The translations under genes and the position numbers were made by a program. From Bacillota bacterium (GTDB lineage: Bacteria > Bacillota > Clostridia > Oscillospirales > Oscillospiraceae), in NCBI GenBank assembly GCA_030535235.1, contig JAUNCL010000002.1, positions 1 to 58,619 of the forward strand: a DNA stretch of 58,619 nt. The letters are read 5' to 3'. The number at the start of each line of letters is the position of its first letter. The stretch's first letter is position 1. The notes under the pieces are model-generated. The model saw nothing but the letters and a program-made list of their open reading frames with translations, had not been told where the DNA came from and made no database searches. Shown here one piece after another: positions 34,396 through 42,390 of this stretch.

Positions 34396-36443
34396 AAACC
34401 CTGCAAACCAAACCCTGGCTCAAGGCCATCGCCGGCGTGCTCTGCGTGGTCTCCCTGACCACCGCGGCGGTGAGCTTCGGCTCCGTCCAGTGGCTCGCCT
34501 CCCGGGGGGCCTATCAGGACAACGGATACAACCTCCTGATGGACAACGTGGAACAAACTCTTTTGCATAATCTCGTGCACAATGTGTATGTGAACTACGA
34601 GTCCCAGGAGTTGGGCTATCAGTCCGAAATCGAGCCCTTGCTGCCAGATCCCAACTTCTTCTACACCATCAAGGACAAGACCGGCAAGACCCTGGCGGCC
34701 AGTGAGGAGCTGGGGGACTACCGGGCCCGGTACAGTGATATTATTTCGGTCGGCCAGGCCGGCGAAGAAGTGACCATAGACGAGACCTACAACAGTCTCC
34801 AGGCCCGGCATGACGCCAAAACGAAAATTGAACTGGAACACCCCGACGCATCCATCGAGCTGAGCGACTGGGGCGATGGCCAGTATCGCCTGACCGCCAC
34901 CTATCAGGAGGGCTACTACGAGGAAAACCTCACCTTCACCGGCTTTCTCCGCTCGGACCTGAGAAACGTGGGCAACAGCTCTGTGTACCGGGAGATGTGC
35001 CGGGCGGCCACCCTATGGTCGGATAAGGACCTGTATCTGGCCGCTCTGACGGCGGGGGCCTGCCTGGGGGCGCTGTCCCTGATCTACCTGACCTGGGCCG
35101 CCGGCCGCCGGAAGGACACGGACGAGATCGCCCTGGGCTGGCTGGATCGGGCGGTGTTCTCAGACGTTCTGATCGTCGCCAGTCTGGTTCTGGGGGTGTT
35201 TACCCTTTGGATTCTGGACCAGAACGTGGGAAGAAACAGCATCCCCATTCTGGCGATCCCCCTGCTGGCCGCCTGCATCGCCCTGCTGCTGGTCTGGTAT
35301 CTCTCCCTGGTCCGCCGCCTCAAGGCGAAGGTCCTGGGGTCCAACCTGTTCCTGTGGAAGCTGGGCAAGCCGGGCCACTGGATCGTTGACCGGTGCCGCC
35401 GGGCGGCCCAGGCCATCCGCCGGAGCGGCTCCGCTTTCCTTGAGAAACTTCCCCTGATCTGGCAGGCCGGTATGCTCTTCCTGGTCTCTGCTTTGCTGGA
35501 GATCTGGGTCATTTTCGGGGATGCGATATCCTACGGGAACGGCCAAGCCGTCCTCTGGGTCCTCCTGAAATGTGTGGAGGCCGCCGGGATTGCGTATATT
35601 GTCCTGGCCATGCGGAAGTTAGAGGACGGGGCCCGAGAGCTGGCCGCCGGAAACCTGAACTATCAGGTGGACCTGCAAAATCTCCCGGGGGCCTTTTACA
35701 CCCACGGCGAGCACCTGAACAGCATGCGCACCGCCATCCAGGCCGCCGTGGAGGACCAGATCAAGTCGGAACGGATGAAGACCGAGCTGATTACCAACGT
35801 CTCCCACGACATCAAGACCCCCCTGACCTCCATCGTCAACTATGTGGACCTCCTGAAAAAGCAGGAGATGCCCACCGACGAGGCGAAAGAGTATTTAGAG
35901 GTCCTGGACCGTCAGGCCGGCAAGCTGAAAAAGCTCACCGAGGACCTGGTGGAGGCCGCCAAGGCCTCCGCGGGAACCATGCCGGTGAACTTCCAGCGGA
36001 CCGATGTGAACGTCCTGCTGACCCAGAGCTCCGGGGAGTACCAGGAGAAGCTCCAGAGCAAAAACCTCCAGCTCCTGCTGACCCCGGCCCAGGACAACCC
36101 AGCCATCTCCGCCGACGGCCGTCTGCTGTGGCGGGTCTTTGAAAACCTGCTGAGCAACATCTACAAATACGCCCTGCCGGGGACCCGGGTCTACCTGACC
36201 TGTCAGGCCACCGAGACCCAGGTGACCATTACCTTCCGGAACATCTCGGCCAACCCCTTAAATATTTCTGCCGACGAACTGCTGGAGCGGTTCGTCCGGG
36301 GGGACGATTCCCGCCACACCGAGGGCAGCGGCCTGGGGCTGTCCATCGCCCGGAGCCTGACCCAGCTGCAAAACGGGACCTTCGACCTGGCCATCGACGG
36401 GGACCTGTTCAAGGCCAGCCTCACCTTCCCCCGGATGGGTTGA
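34392..36443 (+). CDS. Sensor histidine kinase with six membrane segments
   Basis: The 683-residue kinase has one N-terminal membrane helix (about 10-32), a ~180-residue extracytoplasmic sensor region, then five more helices (about 213-235, 256-275, 283-304, 355-376 and 386-406). A HAMP-like linker and a catalytic core follow, with phospho-acceptor H472 in SHDIKTPLTS, the N-box (RVFENLLSNIYKYA) and the G-box (GSGLGLSIA). The last part overlaps no other gene; a terminator follows. The sensor region has no domain I recognise. Kinases of this clostridial type often face uncharacterised envelope or antibiotic signals. Start at 34392 is fixed by the ATGA overlap and an upstream GGAGG. Confidence 0.93.
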   Translation: MKTLQTKPWLKAIAGVLCVVSLTTAAVSFGSVQWLASRGAYQDNGYNLLMDNVEQTLLHNLVHNVYVNYESQELGYQSEIEPLLPDPNFFYTIKDKTGKTLAASEELGDYRARYSDIISVGQAGEEVTIDETYNSLQARHDAKTKIELEHPDASIELSDWGDGQYRLTATYQEGYYEENLTFTGFLRSDLRNVGNSSVYREMCRAATLWSDKDLYLAALTAGACLGALSLIYLTWAAGRRKDTDEIALGWLDRAVFSDVLIVASLVLGVFTLWILDQNVGRNSIPILAIPLLAACIALLLVWYLSLVRRLKAKVLGSNLFLWKLGKPGHWIVDRCRRAAQAIRRSGSAFLEKLPLIWQAGMLFLVSALLEIWVIFGDAISYGNGQAVLWVLLKCVEAAGIAYIVLAMRKLEDGARELAAGNLNYQVDLQNLPGAFYTHGEHLNSMRTAIQAAVEDQIKSERMKTELITNVSHDIKTPLTSIVNYVDLLKKQEMPTDEAKEYLEVLDRQAGKLKKLTEDLVEAAKASAGTMPVNFQRTDVNVLLTQSSGEYQEKLQSKNLQLLLTPAQDNPAISADGRLLWRVFENLLSNIYKYALPGTRVYLTCQATETQVTITFRNISANPLNISADELLERFVRGDDSRHTEGSGLGLSIARSLTQLQNGTFDLAIDGDLFKASLTFPRMG

Positions 36444-36461
36444 TTGCCGCCCCACAGAAAC

Positions 36462-36503
36462 AACGAACGCCTTCTGCTTCGGGCAAAAGGCGTTCGTTGT
36501 TTT
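36462..36503 (+). terminator. Terminator of the two-component operon
   Basis: 12-bp perfect stem AACGAACGCCTT and complement, 13-base loop, GTTTTCG tail. Confidence 0.85.
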
Positions 36504-36508
36504 CGTAT

Positions 36509-36562
36509 GTAGGGAACGGGCATGCCCGTTCCGCCTGGGCCGATGTGGTCATCGGCCCCTAC
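36509..36562. repeat. GTAGGG-type composite palindrome
   Basis: GTAGGG and CCCCTAC ends enclose two cores, GGAACGGGCATGCCCGTTCC and GGGCCGATGTGGTCATCGGC, different from those at 28637. It lies just past the kinase terminator and before the converging uraA. Confidence 0.75.
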
Positions 36563-36600
36563 AATATGGGTCGAGATCCGGCAAAACACAGGTTCGTGCA

Positions 36601-37953
36601 TCAGGACTCCTGGGACTCCTCGTTGCGGAGGATCTCCCGGACCTGCTGTTCCTCCTGGGTGGCCTCCTCCCGGTTGGGGAGGATGGCGTTGAGGATGACC
36701 CCCGCCAGGGCGGCGATGGCCAGGGCGGTGAGGGTGATGGTGGCCCCGCCCACGGTGAAGGTGATCCCGTCGGTGAAACCCAGGCCGCAGACGAACATCA
36801 CCGCCGCCACGATGAGGTTCCGGCTCTGGGTCAGGTCCACCTGGTGCTCCACGATGTTCCGCACCCCCACGGCGGAGATCATACCGTAGAGGATGAAGGA
36901 CACCCCGCCGATGATGGCGGTGGGGATGGTGTTGATGATGGTGGCGAACTTGGGGCTGAAGGAGAGGATCACCGCGTACAGAGCGGCCAGCCGGACCACC
37001 CGGGGGTCATAGACCCGGGACAGGGCCAGCACGCCGGTGTTCTCCCCATAGGTGGTGTTGGCGGGGCCGCCGAAGAGGCCCGCCAGGGCGGTGGCTACGC
37101 CGTCCCCCAGCAGGGTCCGGTGGAGGCCCGGGTTGGCGATAAAGTTGGTGCCGCAGGTGGCGGAGATGGCCGACATGTCGCCGATGTGCTCCATCATGGA
37201 GGCAATGGCGATGGGGGCCATCACCAGAATGGCGGTGATATCAAATTTTGCCACCTGGAAGGGGGGCAGACCCACCACGGCATCCTGCCCGGCGGCGGAG
37301 AGGTCCACCATGCCCAGGGCCAGAGCCACCACATAGGGGATGGCCACCCCCAGCAGGATGGGGATGATCTTCATCATGCCCTTGCCCCAGATGTTGGCCA
37401 CCACGATGACGGCGATGGCCAGAAGGGCCAGGGGCCAGCAGGCGGAGGCGTTGGTCACGGCGGTCCCCGCCAGGGAAAGGCCGATAAGGATAATCATGGG
37501 GCCGGTGACGATGGGCGGGAAGAAGCGCATGACCTTCTCCGGCCCCACCACCTTGAACAGCAGGGCCACCACCAGATACAGCAGGCCGGCCGCCACGATG
37601 CCGCCGGTGGCGTAGGGGAGCTTTTCTGCCCCGGTCATGTCGGCGTAGATGCCGGTGTCCAGCTTGCTCACCGCCTGGAAGCCCCCCAGAAAGGCGAAGG
37701 AGGAGCCCAGGAAAGCAGGGACCTTCAGCCTGGTGCAGGCGTGGAACATCAGGGTCCCTATGCCGGCGAAAAAGAGGGTGGTCTGGACGCTCAGGGGCAG
37801 ACCGTAGCTGTTGCTGACGATGATGGGCACCAGCACCGTGGCCCCGAACATGGCAAACATGTGCTGCAGCCCCAGGATCAGCATTCTGGGTTTGCCCAGG
37901 GTCCGGGCGTCATAGACGGCCTGGGACCCCAGGACGATTTTCTCTCTGGCCAT
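36601..37953 (-). CDS. uraA: Uracil permease, NCS2 family
   Basis: Proton-coupled uracil importer of 450 residues with the 14-segment NCS2 layout. Indicators are LGLQHMFAMFGATVLVPI at the N terminus (the QH of helix 1), the FLGSSFAFLGGF segment of helix 3, GPMIILIGLSLAG, and the substrate-site NTTYGENTGVLALSRVYD in helix 10 with its conserved Glu. The start at 37953 lies 9 bases after AAAGGAGA; upstream in-frame codons extend through the promoter and are not real. The promoter is at 38004-38032. I see no PyrR-binding anti-terminator in the short leader. Confidence 0.94.
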   Translation of the reverse strand: MAREKIVLGSQAVYDARTLGKPRMLILGLQHMFAMFGATVLVPIIVSNSYGLPLSVQTTLFFAGIGTLMFHACTRLKVPAFLGSSFAFLGGFQAVSKLDTGIYADMTGAEKLPYATGGIVAAGLLYLVVALLFKVVGPEKVMRFFPPIVTGPMIILIGLSLAGTAVTNASACWPLALLAIAVIVVANIWGKGMMKIIPILLGVAIPYVVALALGMVDLSAAGQDAVVGLPPFQVAKFDITAILVMAPIAIASMMEHIGDMSAISATCGTNFIANPGLHRTLLGDGVATALAGLFGGPANTTYGENTGVLALSRVYDPRVVRLAALYAVILSFSPKFATIINTIPTAIIGGVSFILYGMISAVGVRNIVEHQVDLTQSRNLIVAAVMFVCGLGFTDGITFTVGGATITLTALAIAALAGVILNAILPNREEATQEEQQVREILRNEESQES

Positions 37954-38003
37954 AGAACGTGTCTCCTTTTCTCTCAAATAAGCAAATCCTGTCCTAACGT
38001 TAT

Positions 38004-38032
38004 ATTGTAGCGGAATCCTGATGTTTTTACAA
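38004..38032 (-). promoter_or_regulatory. Promoter of uraA
   Basis: On the minus strand TTGTAA and TACAAT separated by exactly 17 bases, about 50 bases before the start. Confidence 0.8.
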
Positions 38033-38104
38033 GACGGCAGGCGATTTTTCCGAACCGGGTATTTTTTCCGGGTTCTTCGGCGAGCGGTTCCTTGGGCGGA
38101 GCCC

Positions 38105-38134
38105 TTGACAGCCCCCGGCGAAAGACGATATACT
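38105..38134 (+). promoter_or_regulatory. Strong sigma-A promoter upstream of the deacetylase-spoIID pair
   Basis: TTGACA and TATACT separated by 18 bases. The start of transcription should be near 38141, giving a ~130-base leader. A second possible -10, TATACT, is at 38231-38236. A GAACCGG/CCGGGTTC hairpin at 38056-38079 lies between this promoter and that of uraA. Confidence 0.75.
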
Positions 38135-38166
38135 ATCCTCAGGCATACCATGCCGTGTTCCTCCCC

Positions 38167-38209
38167 GCCGGCGCTGCCCCGGCTTCTTTTTTTGTAAAGA
38201 ACTGCCGGG
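38167..38209 (+). promoter_or_regulatory. Possible transcription attenuator in the deacetylase leader
   Basis: GCCGG (38167) pairs with CCGGC (38179) over a 7-base loop and is followed by TTCTTTTTTTG, which is a terminator. The same CCCGGC (38178) can instead pair perfectly with GCCGGG at 38204-38209. The two hairpins exclude each other, as in an attenuator. No known riboswitch class is recognisable. Confidence 0.4.
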
Positions 38210-38269
38210 AAAGCTCTCGCCTCTTCCGGGTATACTGGAAACAGCCTGTGGAAGCAAGGAGGAACCGCC

Positions 38270-38998
38270 ATGGCAGCCCGAAAAAAGAACATCCTGTGGA
38301 CCCTGTGGGGGATCGCCTTTCTGCTGACCCTGGCCGCCCTTCTCCTCCCCACCCGGGAGGAGGCCCAACCGGTCTCCGCCCAAAAAAACGGGGGCTATGT
38401 GGCCCTGACCTTTGACGACGGCCCCTGGTACAAAACCACCGAGACCCTCCTGGATGGCCTGGCGGAGCGGGGGGTGAAGGCCACCTTTTTCCTCATCGGC
38501 AGCCAGATCGAAGCCCGGCAGGCCACCGTGGAGCGCATGGCCGCCCAGGGCCACCAGATCGGCCTCCACACCTGGGACCACGTTCAGCTAAAGGGGTGCA
38601 GCCGGGCGACCATCCGGAACCAGCTGGATCCCTGCCGGGAGACCCTGACCGCCATCCTCGGCCCCACGGACTTCATGGTCCGGCCCCCCTACGGCTTCGT
38701 GGACGACAACCTGAAGACCTGGGTGGAGGCCCCCATCATCTGCTGGTCGGTGGACACCGAAGACTGGAAGGACAAAAACCCCGCCCGCATCCTCCAGGTC
38801 TGCCTGGACCAGGTGGAGGACGGGTCCATCATCCTCATGCATGACATTTACGACACCTCGGTGGAGGCCGCCCTCCAGACTGTGGACGCCCTCCTGGCCC
38901 GGGGGTACTATTTTGTCACGGTGGAGGAGCTCTTTGCCCTGCGGGGAGAAACCCCAGAAAATGGCACGGTCTATCTGGACCTGCCCCCCAACCCATAA
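38270..38998 (+). CDS. Polysaccharide deacetylase (NodB/CE4 family)
   Basis: Membrane-anchored or secreted CE4 esterase of 242 residues that probably removes acetyl groups from peptidoglycan. It has an N-terminal membrane segment (about 9-27) and the five NodB motifs: TFDDGP (47-52), the metal-binding HTWDH (100-104), RPPYG, the W-containing SVDTEDW and the final LMHDIY with catalytic His. Start follows AAGGAGG. spoIID begins 25 bases downstream, so the product may act on spore peptidoglycan (compare PdaA, which starts cortex muramic-lactam formation), though a vegetative role is possible. Confidence 0.9.
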   Translation: MAARKKNILWTLWGIAFLLTLAALLLPTREEAQPVSAQKNGGYVALTFDDGPWYKTTETLLDGLAERGVKATFFLIGSQIEARQATVERMAAQGHQIGLHTWDHVQLKGCSRATIRNQLDPCRETLTAILGPTDFMVRPPYGFVDDNLKTWVEAPIICWSVDTEDWKDKNPARILQVCLDQVEDGSIILMHDIYDTSVEAALQTVDALLARGYYFVTVEELFALRGETPENGTVYLDLPPNP

Positions 38999-39023
38999 CC
39001 ACCCCGGAAGGAGGGGGTACCCT

Positions 39024-39986
39024 ATGAAAAAAGTTGTCGGCGTGGCCCTGCTGCTGGCCCTGGTCCTCTTTCTCATCCCCCTGGGCATCCGCCATGACCA
39101 AAAGACCCAGACGGAAGGATCCTCCCAGCCCCTGACCCTGCCGGACAGCGGCCGGACCCTGAACATCCTCGTGGACGGACAGGTCCAGACCATGGATCTG
39201 AACGAATACCTGTGGGGGGTGGTGGCCGCCGAGATGCCCGCCTCCTTTGAGGAGGAGGCCCTGAAGGCCCAGGCGGTGGCCGCCCGGACCTACTCCCTCC
39301 ACAAGGCGGGCAACGCCGTCAACCACCCGGAGGCCGACCTGTGCACCAACTACGCCTGCTGCCAGGCCTGGATCTCCCGGGAAAAAGCCCAGGCCAACTG
39401 GGGGGAGAACGCGGCGGTTTACACGGATAAGATCACCCAGGCGGTGGCCGAGACCAACAACGAGGTCGTCCTCTACGACGGCCAGCTCATCTCCGCCGTC
39501 TTCCACTCCTCCTCCGGCGCCGCCACCCAGGACGCCGTGGCGGTGTGGGGGAACAGCGTGCCTTACTTACAGAGCGTGGACTCCCCCGAGGGGGAGGAGG
39601 TCCCCAACTTCCACAGCCAGGTCACCTTCACCGCCCAGGAATTCAAGGATACTTACTTAGCCGCCCAGCCCGAGGCGGTGCTGGAGGGGGAGCCGGCCAA
39701 CTGGTTCGGGGAGACCACCCTCACCAACGGCGGCAGCGTGGGGACCATCGTCATCGGCGGGGTCTCCGTCACCGGCGCCCAGGCCCGGCAGATCTTCGGC
39801 CTGCGGTCGGCGGCCTTCACCGTGGAAACCACGGCGGACTCCGTCACCTTCCAGGTCACCGGCTTCGGCCACGGGGTAGGCATGAGCCAGTACGGGGCCA
39901 ACGCCATGGCGGCTGACGGCAGCACCTACACCGAGATTTTGCAGCACTACTACACCGGGGTGACGGTGGAAGAGTACGCGGGGTGA
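39024..39986 (+). CDS. spoIID: Stage II sporulation protein D, lytic transglycosylase
   Basis: Glycan-cleaving component of the DMP engulfment machine. The 320-residue product has an N-terminal membrane anchor (about 3-22), then the SpoIID/LytB domain with the catalytic glutamate E70 in VVAAEMP and EALKAQAVAARTY, an FHSSSGAATQ motif and the C-terminal GFGHGVGMSQYGANAMA. Start follows AAGGAGG by 9 bases. Partner SpoIIP is at 11031. No spoIIM is present in this window. Confidence 0.94.
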   Translation: MKKVVGVALLLALVLFLIPLGIRHDQKTQTEGSSQPLTLPDSGRTLNILVDGQVQTMDLNEYLWGVVAAEMPASFEEEALKAQAVAARTYSLHKAGNAVNHPEADLCTNYACCQAWISREKAQANWGENAAVYTDKITQAVAETNNEVVLYDGQLISAVFHSSSGAATQDAVAVWGNSVPYLQSVDSPEGEEVPNFHSQVTFTAQEFKDTYLAAQPEAVLEGEPANWFGETTLTNGGSVGTIVIGGVSVTGAQARQIFGLRSAAFTVETTADSVTFQVTGFGHGVGMSQYGANAMAADGSTYTEILQHYYTGVTVEEYAG

Positions 39987-40029
39987 CCCGCGTTCCCCAG
40001 AGTGTAAAGATTTTTCGTTATATCCATCG

Positions 40030-40057
40030 TTGCATTTTACGAACAATCTGCTATACT
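40030..40057 (+). promoter_or_regulatory. Promoter of the toxin-antitoxin pair
   Basis: TTGCAT and TATACT separated by 16 bases, 21 bases before the antitoxin start. The region is AT-rich relative to its surroundings. Confidence 0.6.
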
Positions 40058-40078
40058 AAGGGAAAAGGAGGTGCCGCC

Positions 40079-40351
40079 ATGCCGAATATCAAGCCGGTCT
40101 CTGACCTGAGAAACTACGGAGAGGTCCTGCGGGACGTGGCCATCGGCCAGCCGGTGTTCCTCACCAAGAATGGCTATGGCCGCTACGCGGTTCTGGACAT
40201 CGAGGAGTACCGGGAGTACGAGCGGATGCGCGCCATGAACCGTCTCCTGGAGGAACTGGACCGAGGCCTTCAGTCAGAGAAAGAGGAGCCCCTCTTCTCC
40301 CTGGAAGACGTGGAAGCCGCCCTGGGTGTGACCGGGGAGCCCCATGGGTAA
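40079..40351 (+). CDS. Phd/YefM-type antitoxin
   Basis: A 90-residue antitoxin with the Phd/YefM N-terminal dimerising, DNA-binding domain (IKPVSDLRNYGEVLRDV, then PVFLTKNGYGRYAVLDI). A helical, acidic C-terminal tail (about 50-90) would wrap and neutralise the toxin. Start follows AAAAGGAGG. It overlaps the toxin gene by 8 bases. Antitoxins of this type repress their own promoter. Confidence 0.9.
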   Translation: MPNIKPVSDLRNYGEVLRDVAIGQPVFLTKNGYGRYAVLDIEEYREYERMRAMNRLLEELDRGLQSEKEEPLFSLEDVEAALGVTGEPHG

Positions 40352-40667
40352 GGTCATCCTCACCGCCCAGGCCAAGCGGGACCTGGAAGAGATCAAGGAC
40401 TATATTGCCCGCCGTCTGCAAAATCCCACGGCGGCCAAAAGCACCCTGGCGGCCATCACCAAGGAACTGCGCCGGTTGTCCAGCTTCCCCAAGCTGGGAC
40501 CTGTGCTGGACCGGGAATCCCTCCGGTTACAGGGAGAACGGATCCTGGTCTGCGGCCAGTACCTGGCCTTCTATCGGGCAGATGAACATGCTGTTATTGT
40601 TCATCGTGTTCTCTATGGCCGCCGCAACTACGCTGCTCTTTTATTTAAACTGGATGAAGAAACCTAA
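40344..40667 (+). CDS. RelE/ParE-family toxin
   Basis: A 107-residue toxin with the family pattern: AQAKRDLEEIKDYIA helix pair, then the beta-sheet with LGPVLDRESLRLQ, ILVCGQYLAFYRADE and HRVLYGRRNY at the end. The ending fits ParE (gyrase poison) at least as well as RelE (mRNA cleavage), so the target is not settled. The 8-base overlap with the antitoxin is normal for such modules. A perfect bidirectional terminator begins at its stop codon. Confidence 0.9.
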   Translation: MGKVILTAQAKRDLEEIKDYIARRLQNPTAAKSTLAAITKELRRLSSFPKLGPVLDRESLRLQGERILVCGQYLAFYRADEHAVIVHRVLYGRRNYAALLFKLDEET

Positions 40668-40709
40668 CGGTCCAGCCGGGGACGGAATTTCGTCCCCGGC
40701 TGGACCGTT
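40666..40709. terminator. Perfect bidirectional terminator
   Basis: 19-bp perfect stem AACGGTCCAGCCGGGGACG and complement with a 6-base GAATTT loop, between the converging toxin and anti-sigma genes. The stem begins within the toxin stop codon. Confidence 0.9.
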
Positions 40710-40713
40710 GCTT

Positions 40714-41751
40714 TCATGGAAATGGGATCTCGGTTTCCCCGATGACCACGGCGGTGACCTGGGAGGGGTCGATCACGTGGTAGAAGCGGCAGTAGAACTC
40801 GTATTTCTGCTGTCCGGTGGATTCCTCGGCCAGATAGGCGCCCTGGCTGACATGGTTGTAGTCAAAGGGGTCGATTGCCTGCCTGGTCCCGTCCTGGAAG
40901 ACCAAAGCCATGGGAACGTCGGGGAGGGATGCGTTGTCCGAGTAGATGTGCAGGGAGAAGGGGGAGATGGTGAGCTCCGTCACAACGGGAGTCCAGCCGT
41001 CCAGAACGATGGGGGCCTCCGGGGTTAAGGTGATTCCCGGCTCCACCTTGGTCAGCTCCCATTCCAATGTCCACGGGCCCTCCGCCAGCACCACGTCCTT
41101 CTGGTCCTCCCAGTATCCCAAGGTTGGCAGCACAAAGGAAACCGGGCCTTTCTCAATGGGGTCGGAAGGCAGAAAGGTGCTCAGGATCAGCATTCGATGG
41201 GGGTCCTGTTCCAAAATCTCCTGTCTGCCCAGGCCCCCTTGGACGCCGGTCGGATTTGCTTCCAAGGTCGGTGTGAGCCACCCGAGGGACCAGACGACCC
41301 CCTCCGGCAGCGTGATGCCGTCCGGCACGACGATCTCATACAGCATGTAGATTCCGTACTGGTCCGCCACAGTCTGCAAAACGGATATTGTCACCCCGTT
41401 TTCCGTCACCGAGCACTCCGGGACGTCCACAGCGTTTTCCAGCAAAGGGCTCTGTCCGTCGCCAACGCCGAAATAGCGGGCAAGCCCGTCATGCAGGCCA
41501 AAGGCCGTAACCGCCGCGGCAGTGGTCACCAGACACACCAGGGCGATGACGGCCGCCAGAGGAACGTTCCCCCACCGTTTTCTGGGGTTCTTTTTCGCCC
41601 CTCTGGCCATCAGGTTGGCCCAACCTGCCCGGGTATCAAAAGGGCTGGGGCCGTCCAGCGCATCCAGAGCGTCCAGGACCGGCCCCAGGTCCTCCGGGGC
41701 GGCGTCGGGGGCATCCAGCAGAGCCAGCAGGTCTTCTCGTCTTTCGTTCAT
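40714..41751 (-). CDS. Putative anti-sigma factor, DUF4179-type membrane protein
   Basis: The 345-residue product has a cytoplasmic N-terminal region (about 1-60) with acidic helices, one membrane segment (about 64-84, VPLAAVIALVCLVTTAAAVTA) and a ~260-residue extracytoplasmic domain of beta-rich sequence. Together with the ECF sigma gene immediately upstream (3-base gap) this is the usual sigma/anti-sigma arrangement in Clostridia, where such DUF4179-like proteins hold the sigma factor at the membrane. I see no zinc-binding HxxxCxxC motif. Start follows GGAGG located inside the end of the sigma gene. Confidence 0.75.
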   Translation of the reverse strand: MNERREDLLALLDAPDAAPEDLGPVLDALDALDGPSPFDTRAGWANLMARGAKKNPRKRWGNVPLAAVIALVCLVTTAAAVTAFGLHDGLARYFGVGDGQSPLLENAVDVPECSVTENGVTISVLQTVADQYGIYMLYEIVVPDGITLPEGVVWSLGWLTPTLEANPTGVQGGLGRQEILEQDPHRMLILSTFLPSDPIEKGPVSFVLPTLGYWEDQKDVVLAEGPWTLEWELTKVEPGITLTPEAPIVLDGWTPVVTELTISPFSLHIYSDNASLPDVPMALVFQDGTRQAIDPFDYNHVSQGAYLAEESTGQQKYEFYCRFYHVIDPSQVTAVVIGETEIPFP

Positions 41752-41754
41752 AGG

Positions 41755-42246
41755 TCAGACCTCCTTCGTTAAATACTTCCTGCACCGCTGTCTGGCCCGG
41801 TGGAGCCAGGTGCCGCAGGTGGCAGGGGGGATGTTCAGCCGCCTGGCGGCCTCCCGGTAGGTCAGGCCCTCCTCGTAGACCAGCTTCAGGACGGTTCGGT
41901 CCTGCTGGATCAGCTCCTTGGGGAGAATTTCGTCCAGGGAGTGGGCCTTGGGATCCCGGTGATCCGGAAGCCAGGAGAGCTCCGCGTCCGGGGCCTCTCT
42001 CTGCCGCTTGGCCTCCTGTCGGTCGAACTCGTGGAGCAGCTTGTGGTTTAATGTGGTGACCAGCCAGGCCATCAGGTTGGGGTGTTCCCTTACTTGAGGC
42101 GCCCGGTCCACCAGAACCAGGAAGACCTCCTGGACCATGTCATAGGCCAAGTCCGGGTCTCCCAACCGGTGGCGGGCCAGGCGGTACAGGTCCGGGGCGT
42201 ACCGGTCATACGCCTGGTGGACCCAGTCTCTTTGGTCTTTCTTCAT
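41755..42246 (-). CDS. ECF-type RNA polymerase sigma factor
   Basis: The 163-residue protein has region 2 (about 8-80, DLAYDMVQEVFLVLVDRAPQ, the -10 recognising part) and region 4 (about 105-160, LKLVYEEGLTYREAARRLN, then TWLHRARQRC). The region 4 helix-turn-helix is intact. Start follows AAGGGAGGG. Targets are unknown; it is expected to transcribe its own operon. I could not find a clear ECF-type promoter upstream, only an A-rich stretch. Confidence 0.92.
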   Translation of the reverse strand: MKKDQRDWVHQAYDRYAPDLYRLARHRLGDPDLAYDMVQEVFLVLVDRAPQVREHPNLMAWLVTTLNHKLLHEFDRQEAKRQREAPDAELSWLPDHRDPKAHSLDEILPKELIQQDRTVLKLVYEEGLTYREAARRLNIPPATCGTWLHRARQRCRKYLTKEV

Positions 42247-42350
42247 GGGTAGCCCTCCCTTCTGAAAGGTCCTTTCCCTTTATCTATCCTGCCAGGAACC
42301 TGTTTTCTTTCAAAATTTTTCATTTTTTGCAAAATTTCTTTCCGGATCAG

Positions 42351-42359
42351 TGGTATAAT
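42351..42359 (+). promoter_or_regulatory. Extended -10 promoter of the COG2509 gene
   Basis: TGGTATAAT extended -10 preceded by AG, i.e. the GTGGTATAAT form, 31 bases before the start. A possible TTGCAA lies too far upstream (21-base spacer). Confidence 0.6.
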
Positions 42360-42390
42360 ACTACCGTAACAAACCAAGGGAGGGAACCCC

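Noticed and set aside
37953-38040. PyrR or guanine/xanthine riboswitch control of uraA
   Set aside because: The leader is only ~45 bases and contains no aptamer or anti-terminator; only a simple promoter is visible.
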